Shown: piece by piece, positions 7,786-15,393 of the stretch
How positions within the stretch are numbered: position 1 is the stretch's first letter
Layout: every line of letters begins with the position of its first letter
Origin: Burkholderiales bacterium
GTDB taxonomy: Bacteria > Pseudomonadota > Gammaproteobacteria > Burkholderiales > Burkholderiaceae
Direction of reading: 5' to 3'
Length of the DNA: 15,393 nt
Assembly: GCA_947371645.1 (NCBI GenBank)
Contig: CANBQJ010000077.1
Coordinates: 1 to 15,393, forward strand
The notes under the pieces: generated by a model
What the model was told of the DNA's origin: nothing
Seen by the model: only the letters and a program-made list of their open reading frames with translations
Databases searched by the model: none
Program-made: the position numbers and the translations under genes

Positions 7786-9609
7786 ATGCACCACCTCCGT
7801 GACCTCACCGTGCTGATCCTGGGTCTGGGCGACTCAGGCCTGGCCATGGCGCGCTGGTGCGCCCGGTGTGGTGCGACGGTGCGCGTGGCCGACACGCGGG
7901 CCGCGCCGCCGCAGGCCGCGACCCTGGCGGCCGATGTCCCGGCGGCCACGCTGCACCATGGCCTGGACGTGGCCCTGCTGGACGGTGTGAACCTGGTGCT
8001 CAAGAGCCCGGGCCTGATGCCTTTGTCACCCGAGGTGGCGGCCCTGACGGCTGCCGCAGACGAGCGCGGCATCCCCGTGCGGGGTGAGCTGTCGCTGTTC
8101 GCCACCGCCCTGGCCGACCTCAAGACCGAGCGCGGCTACGCCCCCAAAGTGCTGGCCATCACCGGCACCAATGGCAAGACCACGACCACCTCGCTGACCG
8201 CCAGGCTGGTGGCGCGCGCCGGACTGCGTGTGGGCCTGGCTGGCAACATCGGCCCCACGCTGCTGGACACCTTGGGGCAGGCGCTGGACGCCGAACCGGC
8301 GAAAGCACTGGACGATGCCGCGACCTTGTCGGCAGCGGCCGAGCCCGCCGTGGACGTGCCGACCGACGCCTTGGCCGCACTTGCCGATGAAGCCGCTGAC
8401 CGGGCCGCTGACCAGGCCGAGCGTGGCGCCGTGGCCGACAGCATCGCCGATGAGGACACGCCTGCCGAGTTGCCTGTTGACGCGCTCGCCGACCTGCCCG
8501 CCGACCTGCCCGAAGACGATGCGCCCCTGATCACCCTGGCGCCGCCGCCGCCCGCTGTCCCAGTCTTCGAAGTGCTGCCCGAGGTCTGGGTGCTGGAGCT
8601 CTCCAGCTTCCAGCTCGATGGCGTCAAGCACTTCGAGCCCGATGCCGCCGTGGTGCTGAACATCACGCAAGACCACCTGGACTGGCACGGGAGCATGGCC
8701 GCCTACGCCCAGGCCAAGGCCCACATCTACGGCAAGCACGCCACCATGGTCGTCAACCGCGACGACCCGGCCGTCATGGCCATGGTGCCGCCGCCCGAAG
8801 TCATCAAGTCCGGCGTGCGTGGCCGGCCGCCCAAGGTGGTGCACCGCAAGGTGGTGTCCTTCGGCCTGGATGCGCCCGCGCAAGCAGGTGACTTCGGCCT
8901 GGTCACGGAAGGCGGCATGGCCTGGCTGATGCGCGCGCTGGAGCCCGATCCCACGCACAAGCTCAAAAGGGGCGAGACCCATGAGCTGGTGCTGCAACGC
9001 CTGATGCCGGCCGATGCCCTGCGCATCCGTGGCCGCCACAACGCGGCCAATGCCCTGGCCGCGCTGGCGCTGACCACGGCCATCGCTTGCCCGCTGGCGC
9101 CCATGCTGCATGGCCTGCGCGAATACCGTGGCGAGCCGCATCGGGTGGAGCATGTGGGCACAGTCAAGGGCATCGACGCCATCGACGACAGCAAGGGCAC
9201 CAATGTGGGCGCCACCGTGGCCGCCTTGCAAGGCCTGGGCGCCGACCTCACCTCGGGCAAGCTGATCGTCATCCTCGGTGGCGATGGCAAGGGCCAGGAC
9301 TTCGGCCCGCTGGCCGAACCCCTGGGCCGTTTTGCCCGCGCGGTGGCCCTGATCGGCCGCGACGCCCTGGCGATCGGCGAGGTGGTGGCCCGTGCTCCCA
9401 CCTTGAACGGCGAGCCCCTGCTGGCCGCCAGCCACGCCACGCTGGAAGAGGCCACCCGCTGGTGCTTCGAGCAGGCCTTGCCCGGTGACGCCGTGCTGCT
9501 CAGCCCGGCCTGCGCCAGCCTGGACATGTTCAAGAACTACGCCCACCGCGCACAGGTCTTTGTGGACACCGTGCAGGCACTGGCCATGGACACAGGAGAC
9601 ATCGCATGA
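7786..9609 (+). CDS. murD: UDP-MurNAc-L-alanine:D-glutamate ligase MurD with a large internal insertion
   Basis: A 607-residue cytoplasmic ligase that adds D-glutamate, the second stem-peptide residue. The N-terminal Rossmann-like domain has [15 protein letters not shown] (10-24) and KSPGL (73-77). The central domain has the ATP loop [13 protein letters not shown] (125-137, K131), [14 protein letters not shown] (151-164), LELSSFQLD (270-278), [13 protein letters not shown] (292-304) and K311 at the carbamylated-lysine position. The C-terminal domain has [14 protein letters not shown] (416-429), EPHRVE (450-455), [12 protein letters not shown] (466-477), [11 protein letters not shown] (496-506) and [15 protein letters not shown] (571-585). 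E. coli MurD has 438 residues. Most of the excess is an Ala/Asp-rich stretch at about 165-262, between the GNIG and LELSSFQ motifs. All catalytic motifs are intact and the frame is unbroken, so the gene should be functional. Confidence 0.96.
   Translation: MHHLRDLTVLILGLGDSGLAMARWCARCGATVRVADTRAAPPQAATLAADVPAATLHHGLDVALLDGVNLVLKSPGLMPLSPEVAALTAAADERGIPVRGELSLFATALADLKTERGYAPKVLAITGTNGKTTTTSLTARLVARAGLRVGLAGNIGPTLLDTLGQALDAEPAKALDDAATLSAAAEPAVDVPTDALAALADEAADRAADQAERGAVADSIADEDTPAELPVDALADLPADLPEDDAPLITLAPPPPAVPVFEVLPEVWVLELSSFQLDGVKHFEPDAAVVLNITQDHLDWHGSMAAYAQAKAHIYGKHATMVVNRDDPAVMAMVPPPEVIKSGVRGRPPKVVHRKVVSFGLDAPAQAGDFGLVTEGGMAWLMRALEPDPTHKLKRGETHELVLQRLMPADALRIRGRHNAANALAALALTTAIACPLAPMLHGLREYRGEPHRVEHVGTVKGIDAIDDSKGTNVGATVAALQGLGADLTSGKLIVILGGDGKGQDFGPLAEPLGRFARAVALIGRDALAIGEVVARAPTLNGEPLLAASHATLEEATRWCFEQALPGDAVLLSPACASLDMFKNYAHRAQVFVDTVQALAMDTGDIA
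8278..8571 (+). other. Acidic, alanine-rich insertion in MurD central domain
   Basis: Codons of about residues 165-262 of MurD encode a low-complexity segment. Residues 165-260 contain 29 Ala, 16 Asp and 7 Glu, but only 3 Lys/Arg, and the segment ends in a proline run (APPPPAVPV). Two loosely similar units are visible, [11 protein letters not shown] (191-201) and [12 protein letters not shown] (229-240). In E. coli MurD the flanking motifs GNIG and LELSSFQ are separated by under 20 residues. The boundaries are judged by eye. Confidence 0.8.
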
Positions 9610-10883
9610 GCGACGCCACCGCCAACCGTCCGGCCCTGCTTGGCGCCCTGATGGCCCGCCTGCCCTGGCGCAAGGGCGATGCCGCCGACGTGAGCGGCCC
9701 GCTGCCCGTGCGCGACTTCGTCGACATCAGCGGCGGCCAGCCTTCGCGCGTGATGGGTTTTGACCAGCCGCTGGTGTGGGTGACCGTGGCCCTGCTGCTC
9801 ATGGGCCTGGTGATGGTGTACTCCGCCACCATCGCCCTGCCAGACAGCCCGCGCTTCTCCAATTACACCCCGTCGTTTTTCTTCACCCGCCACATCGTGG
9901 CCCTGCTGATGGCGGTGTGCGTCTCGGCGGTGGTCACGCAGATCCCCATGGCCACCTGGGAGCGCTGGGCGCCCTGGCTCTTCGTGGTCTCGCTGGTGCT
10001 GCTGATGCTGGTGCTGATCCCGCACGTGGGCAAGGTGGTCTATGGTGCGCGCCGCTGGCTGCCGCTGGGCGTCATGAACTTCCAGCCCTCCGAACTGGGC
10101 AAGCTGGCCATCGTGCTCTACGCGTCTGATTACAGGGTGCGCAAGATGGAGGTCAAGGAGCGCTTCTTCCGCGCCGTGGCCCCGATGGCCGTGGCCGTGG
10201 GCGTGGTGGGCCTGCTGCTGCTGGCCGAGCCCGACATGGGTGCCTTCATGGTGATCGCCACCATCGCCATGTCCATCCTGTTCCTGGGCGGTGTCAACGG
10301 CCGCATGTTCTTCCTGATCACGGCCGTGCTGCTGGGCGCGTTTTCGCTGATGGTCACGCTCAGCCCCTGGCGGCGCGAGCGCATCTTTGCCTACCTCGAC
10401 CCCTGGTCGGAGAAGAACGCCCTGGGCAAGGCCTACCAGCTGACCCACTCGCTGATCGCCTTTGGCCGTGGCGAGATCTTTGGCGAAGGCCTGGGCTCCA
10501 GCCTCGAAAAGCTGCACTACCTGCCCGAGGCCCACACCGACTTCCTGCTGGCCGTGATCGGCGAAGAGCTGGGCTTTGTGGGTGTCTCCGCCGTCATCCT
10601 GGCCTTCTTCTGGCTGGTGGTGCGCCTGTTCAACATCGGCCGCCAGGCCATCGCCCTGGACCGCGTCTTCTCCGGCCTGGTGGCGCAAGGTGTGGCGGTG
10701 TGGATTGGCGCGCAGGCCTTCATCAACATGGGCGTGAACCTGGGCGTGCTGCCCACCAAGGGCCTGACCCTGCCGCTGATGAGCTTTGGCGGTTCTGGCG
10801 TGATGCTCAACTGCGTCGCCCTGGCCATCTGCCTGCGCGTCGACATCGAGAATCGCCAGCTGATGCGGGGAGGGCGCGCATGA
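9606..10883 (+). CDS. ftsW: Septal peptidoglycan polymerase FtsW (SEDS family)
   Basis: A 425-residue polytopic inner-membrane glycosyltransferase that polymerises lipid II at the septum together with FtsI. A cytoplasmic N-terminus of about 52 residues, including PWRKGD, precedes about ten hydrophobic helices beginning at [20 protein letters not shown] (55-74). SEDS signatures are GARRWLPLG (147-155), [10 protein letters not shown] (159-168), AEPDMGAF (207-214), [19 protein letters not shown] (265-283), [21 protein letters not shown] (293-313) and [19 protein letters not shown] (380-398). D312 in the EAHTDF motif is the likely catalytic aspartate (D297 region in E. coli). The start overlaps the murD stop as ATGA, with AGGAG at 9594-9598. 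Confidence 0.98.
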   Translation: MSDATANRPALLGALMARLPWRKGDAADVSGPLPVRDFVDISGGQPSRVMGFDQPLVWVTVALLLMGLVMVYSATIALPDSPRFSNYTPSFFFTRHIVALLMAVCVSAVVTQIPMATWERWAPWLFVVSLVLLMLVLIPHVGKVVYGARRWLPLGVMNFQPSELGKLAIVLYASDYRVRKMEVKERFFRAVAPMAVAVGVVGLLLLAEPDMGAFMVIATIAMSILFLGGVNGRMFFLITAVLLGAFSLMVTLSPWRRERIFAYLDPWSEKNALGKAYQLTHSLIAFGRGEIFGEGLGSSLEKLHYLPEAHTDFLLAVIGEELGFVGVSAVILAFFWLVVRLFNIGRQAIALDRVFSGLVAQGVAVWIGAQAFINMGVNLGVLPTKGLTLPLMSFGGSGVMLNCVALAICLRVDIENRQLMRGGRA

Positions 10884-11982
10884 GCCGTCACCTCGTCATC
10901 ATGGCCGCAGGCACGGGCGGGCACATCATGCCCGGCCTGGCCGTGGCCGACGAAATGAAGCGGCGGGGCTGGACGGTCTCCTGGCTGGGCACGGCTGCCG
11001 GCATGGAAAACCGCCTGGTGCCGCCCACCGGCATCCCGCTGGACACCGTCGCCTTCAACGGCCTGCGCGGCAAGGGCTTCAAGGACACGCTGTTCGGTGG
11101 CGTGCGCCTGCTCAAGGCCTTTGCCGATTGCTGGCGCATCCTGGGCCAGCGCAAGGCCGACGCCGTCCTGGGCATGGGCGGCTATGTGTGCTTCCCCGGT
11201 GGCCTGATGGGCGTGGCCCGCCACAAGCCGCTGGTGCTGGTCAATGCGGATGCGGCCCTGCTCTTGAGCAACCGCGTGCTGCTGCCCATCACCGACGTGC
11301 TGGCCTGCGGCTTCGATGGCCCGGCCGCACAACACAAGCACGCCCGCGTCACCGGCAACCCGGTGCGCGCCGAGATCGAAGCCATCGCGCCACCGGCCCA
11401 GCGCTTTGCAGGTCGCAGCGGCCCGCTCAAGGTGCTGGTGGTGGGGGGCAGCCTGGGCGCCCGTGTGCTCAACGAAACCTTGCCTCAGGCCCTGGCCCTG
11501 ATCCCTGCCGATCAGCGCCCCATGGTCACCCACCAGACCGGCATGGCCAACCTCAATGACGTGAAGGGCGCCTATGCCGCCGCTGGCCTGGTGCCCGGCC
11601 GCGACGCCGAAATCCTGCCGTTCATCAACAACATGGCGCAGCGGCTGGCCGACTGCGACGTCATCGTGTGCCGCGCCGGCGCCATCACCGTCAGCGAGCT
11701 GTGCTCGGCGGGCGTGGCCGCCATCCTCATCCCGCTGATCGTGTCGACCACGGCACATCAACGTGACAACGCCGAGCACATGGCCAGGCAAGGCGCAGCC
11801 GTCTACCTGCCGCAGGCCGAGCTGTCGCCCCAAGGCCTGGCCGACCGCCTCTTGGCCTTGCGCCGCGACGACCTGCAAACCATGGCCGAGCGCGCCCGCG
11901 CCCTGGCCCAACCGCGATCGGCGGCCCAGGTGGCCGACGCCATCGAGTCCCTCGTGAAACCCATCTCCGAAAAGGCGTCCAC

Positions 11983-11986
<4 letters not shown>
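10880..11986 (+). CDS. murG: UDP-GlcNAc:lipid I N-acetylglucosaminyltransferase MurG (lipid II synthase), variant acceptor-site motif
   Basis: A 368-residue peripheral-membrane GT-B glycosyltransferase that converts lipid I to lipid II on the cytoplasmic face. Visible motifs are [14 protein letters not shown] (10-23, H15 matching the essential E. coli H18), [13 protein letters not shown] (36-48), NGLRGKG (60-66), [11 protein letters not shown] (98-108), VTGNPVR (157-163), [13 protein letters not shown] (187-199), [10 protein letters not shown] (264-273) and HQRDNAEHM (293-301). The usual HEQN motif is absent: the aligned residues are V-N-A-D (121-124). The frame is open far upstream, but the ATG at 10880 overlaps the ftsW stop (ATGA), begins exactly where the family begins and has GGGGAGGG at 10867-10874, 5 nt away. 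Confidence 0.97.
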
Positions 11987-13394
<1,408 letters not shown>

Positions 13395-13398
<4 letters not shown>

Positions 13399-14363
13399 GC
13401 ATCACCTTGCAAGCCCCCAGCATCGACCCGCGCAGCCTGGGCAAGGTGGCCGTGCTGTTTGGCGGTTCGTCCGCCGAGCGCGACATCTCCATCCTGTCGG
13501 GCACCGGCGTCCTGCAGGCGCTGCAGTCCGTGGGCGTGGACGCCTTCGCCTTCGACCCCGCGCAGCGCCCCATCCAGGAACTGAAAGCCGAAGGCGTGGA
13601 CCGCTGCTTCATCGCGCTGCACGGTCGCGGTGGCGAAGACGGCACGCTGCAAGGCGCGCTCGAGCTTCTGGGCATCCCCTACACAGGTTCGGGGGTGATG
13701 GCATCGTCCATCGCCATGGACAAGATCATGACCAAGCGCGTGTGGCGCTTCGAGGGCCTGCCCACACCGGACTGGCGCCTCGTGAGCAGCGCGGCCGATT
13801 GCGAAGCCGCACTGGCTGCCCTCGGTGCGCCCATGATCGTCAAGCCTTCGCGTGAGGGCTCGTCCATCGGTCTGACCAAGGTGACCGACCCGGCGCAGTG
13901 CGCAGCGGCCTACGAGGCCGCAGCCCGGCACGACCCCGAGGTGCTGTGCGAGCAGTTCATCGATGGCGAAGAAACCACCTGTCCGGTGCTGACGGTGCAT
14001 GGCCAGGCGCAATCGCTGCCCGTGATCCGCATCGTGGCGCCCGGTGGCAACTACGACTACCAGAACAAGTATTTCACCGACGACGTGAAGTACCTCTGTC
14101 CCAGCCAGCTGCCTGCCGACGAAGAGTTGCGCATCCAGGCCGACGTGCTCAAGGCCTTCAACGTGCTGGGCTGCCGGGGATGGGCCCGTGCCGACGTGAT
14201 GATCCGCAAGACCGACCGCCAACCCTTCCTGCTGGAGATCAACACCTCGCCGGGCATGACCGGTCACTCTCTTGTGCCCATGTCGGCCAAAGTGGCCGGC
14301 CTGCCTTACGCCCAGTTGTGCGTGCACCTGCTGGCCGCCGCCAGCCTGGACACCCAACGCTGA
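13395..14363 (+). CDS. ddl: D-alanine:D-alanine ligase
   Basis: A 322-residue ATP-grasp enzyme that makes the D-Ala-D-Ala dipeptide used by MurF. Motifs are [13 protein letters not shown] (20-32), [14 protein letters not shown] (74-87), [13 protein letters not shown] (98-110), [12 protein letters not shown] (149-160), NYDYQNKY (219-226) and [18 protein letters not shown] (278-295). By comparison with E. coli DdlB, E28, S156 and Y226 correspond to the Glu-Ser-Tyr triad. Tyr at 226, rather than Phe, indicates D-Ala-D-Ala and not D-Ala-D-Lac specificity. About 12 residues precede the usual family start. An ATGA overlap with murC and GGAG at 13385-13388 support the start. I label it ddl because the ddlA/ddlB assignment rests only on location; position between murC and ftsQ is the ddlB arrangement. 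Confidence 0.97.
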
Positions 14364-14387
14364 CCCCAGCACACCGCACGCACCACC
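14364..14387 (+). promoter_or_regulatory. Shine-Dalgarno-less A/C-rich leader before ftsQ
   Basis: This 24-nt spacer between the ddl stop and the first ftsQ ATG is the longest gap in the window. It is almost entirely C and A (CACACC, GCACGCACCACC) with no GGAG-like element. I see no convincing -10/-35 pair in it or immediately upstream. Confidence 0.45.
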
Positions 14388-15242
14388 ATGCAAGCCGCCG
14401 CCGCCCTCGACCACAGCATGCAGCCCTCGCCGCAGGACGTGGTGTGGATGAACGCCGCCGCCCAGGCCTTGCTGGCGGTGGTGGTGCTGGGCTTGCTGGC
14501 TGCTGGCCTGGTGCGTGTGGGCCGCCTGCACTTCTTCCACATCGACCGGGTGCAGCTCGAAGGCGACCTGCAGCGCAACAACCTGGCCACGGTGCGGGCC
14601 AACGTGGTGTCTCGCCTCAACGATGGTTTCTTCCAGGTGGACTTGGGGCACAGCCGCGACGTCTTCGAGTCCATCCCCTGGGTGCGCAAGGCCGTGGTGC
14701 GCCGCGTCTGGCCCAATGAGCTGCGGGTGAAGCTGGAAGAGCACCAGCCCGCCGCCCTGTGGCACCACGAAGACCGCGAAGACCAGATGGTGAACGTGCA
14801 GGGCGAGATCTTCGACGCCAACCTGGGCGACGTCGAAGACGACCGCCTGGCCACGCTGGATGCCCCCGCCCACGCCAATGCCGGCGACGCCGTGCGCATG
14901 CTGGAGATGCTGCGCAAGCTGCGCCCCGCCGTGGCCCCGCTGGGCGAGATCGACAGCCTGCGCCTGACCGAGCGCGGCTCCTGGAGCGTGGAGCTGGACA
15001 CCGATGCCCGCATCGAGCTGGGCCGCGGCAACCCCGACGAGGTGCTGGCCCGCGTGGACCGTTTCGTGCGCACCCTGCCGGATGTGAACCGTGCTTACCC
15101 GGCGCCCCTTTCTTATGCCGACCTGCGTTACCCCGAGGGGTATGCGGTCAAGCTGCGTGGCCTGACCACGCTGCAAGAACCTGTGAAACCGAAGGTGGCG
15201 GCCGCCAGGCCTGCCGCCCCCGTCAAACCTCATCACCAATAG
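14388..15242 (+). CDS. ftsQ: Cell division protein FtsQ
   Basis: A 284-residue bitopic inner-membrane protein of the FtsQLB complex. A cytoplasmic N-terminus of about 24 residues is followed by one membrane helix (about 25-47), then a periplasmic POTRA domain starting at FFHIDRVQLEGDLQRN (49-64). Next comes the FtsQ-type beta domain with DGFFQVDLGHSRDVFESIPWVRKAVVRRVWPNELRVKLEEHQPAALW in pieces over about 79-125, and VNVQGEIFDA (135-144). YADLRYPEGYAVKLRG (243-258) matches the conserved C-terminal YxDLRYxxGxAVR strand that binds FtsB. A Pro/Lys/Ala-rich tail ends the protein. The start is uncertain: in-frame ATGs occur at 14388, 14418 and 14448, none with a clear Shine-Dalgarno. The first is chosen because it is nearest the ddl stop and gives a typical N-terminal length. 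Confidence 0.95.
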   Translation: MQAAAALDHSMQPSPQDVVWMNAAAQALLAVVVLGLLAAGLVRVGRLHFFHIDRVQLEGDLQRNNLATVRANVVSRLNDGFFQVDLGHSRDVFESIPWVRKAVVRRVWPNELRVKLEEHQPAALWHHEDREDQMVNVQGEIFDANLGDVEDDRLATLDAPAHANAGDAVRMLEMLRKLRPAVAPLGEIDSLRLTERGSWSVELDTDARIELGRGNPDEVLARVDRFVRTLPDVNRAYPAPLSYADLRYPEGYAVKLRGLTTLQEPVKPKVAAARPAAPVKPHHQ

Positions 15243-15253
15243 ACCCACACACC
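15243..15253 (+). promoter_or_regulatory. Shine-Dalgarno-less A/C-rich leader before ftsA
   Basis: The 11-nt spacer ACCCACACACC between the ftsQ stop and the ftsA ATG lacks a Shine-Dalgarno sequence. The end of ftsQ (AAACCTCATCACCAATAG) offers none either. Confidence 0.4.
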
Positions 15254-15393
15254 ATGGCCAAGGAATACAAGGATCTGGTCGTCGGGCTGGACATCGGCAC
15301 CGCCAAAGTGATGGCGGTCGTGGCCGAAGTCATGCCCGGTGGTGACCTGCGCCTGGCAGGTCTGGGCGTGGCCCCCAGCCACGGCCTCAAGCG
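15254..15393 (+). CDS. ftsA: Cell division protein FtsA, N-terminal part (truncated by window edge)
   Basis: The first 46 codons of an open frame running off the right edge. MAKEYKDLVVGLDIGTAKVMAVVAE contains the actin-family phosphate-1 motif (L12-D-I-G-T-A-K-V19) typical of FtsA. The segment after it (LRLAGLGVAPSHGLK) matches the FtsA pattern of a strand followed by a G-x-G-x-x-x-S-x-G-x-K/R turn. FtsA is the actin-like protein that tethers FtsZ to the membrane through a C-terminal amphipathic helix, which lies outside the window. Position after ftsQ is canonical, and ftsZ would be expected next. Confidence 0.95.
   Translation, partial: MAKEYKDLVVGLDIGTAKVMAVVAEVMPGGDLRLAGLGVAPSHGLK

Noticed and set aside
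10700..10879. An upstream start for murG at 10700
   Set aside because: This stretch encodes the conserved C-terminal helices of FtsW in another frame. The ATG at 10880 has an ATGA overlap and a strong Shine-Dalgarno sequence.

Overview
The window is an uninterrupted stretch of a division and cell wall (dcw) cluster, all on the + strand: mraZ (3' end), rsmH, ftsL, ftsI, murE, murF, mraY, murD, ftsW, murG, murC, ddl, ftsQ and ftsA (5' end). The order is the canonical proteobacterial one, with no inserted, missing or rearranged gene. DNA is GC-rich, with strong G/C bias at third codon positions. Protein details (the FtsI segment around the STMK motif, the MurF REHQEF/ARENG segment, MurG with VNAD in place of HEQN, and the FtsQ sequence) point to a betaproteobacterium of the order Burkholderiales, probably Comamonadaceae or a neighbouring Leptothrix/Aquabacterium-like group. 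This placement rests on remembered family features, not on a search.

Layout: positions 2-1245 hold the transcription regulator end (mraZ) and the 16S rRNA methyltransferase rsmH. Positions 1242-3508 hold the division proteins FtsL and FtsI (PBP3). Positions 3508-9609 hold the cytoplasmic Mur ligases MurE, MurF and MurD, with the lipid I synthase MraY between MurF and MurD. Positions 9606-11986 hold the septal polymerase FtsW and the lipid II synthase MurG. Positions 11983-14363 hold MurC and D-Ala-D-Ala ligase. Positions 14388-15393 hold FtsQ and the start of FtsA. MurC, MurD, MurE, MurF and Ddl build UDP-MurNAc-pentapeptide. MraY and MurG turn it into lipid II. FtsW and FtsI polymerise and crosslink it at the septum. 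FtsL, FtsQ and FtsA belong to the divisome that positions and activates them. The MurE DNPR motif indicates meso-diaminopimelate peptidoglycan.

The genes are packed as one translationally coupled unit. Of 13 junctions, seven are 4-nt ATGA overlaps, one is a 1-nt TGATG overlap and one is an 11-nt overlap. Only four are short gaps (5, 12, 24 and 11 nt). No intergenic stretch exceeds 24 nt, and I see no internal terminator, RNA gene, mobile element, CRISPR array or convincing promoter.

I do not see an undescribed system here. The points worth a second look are variations within known proteins: an approximately 98-residue acidic, alanine-rich insertion inside MurD; loss of the conserved HEQN motif in MurG; an apparently missing carbamylated-lysine position in MurF; a lysine/proline-rich tail on RsmH; and A/C-rich leaders without Shine-Dalgarno sequences before murD, ftsQ and ftsA.
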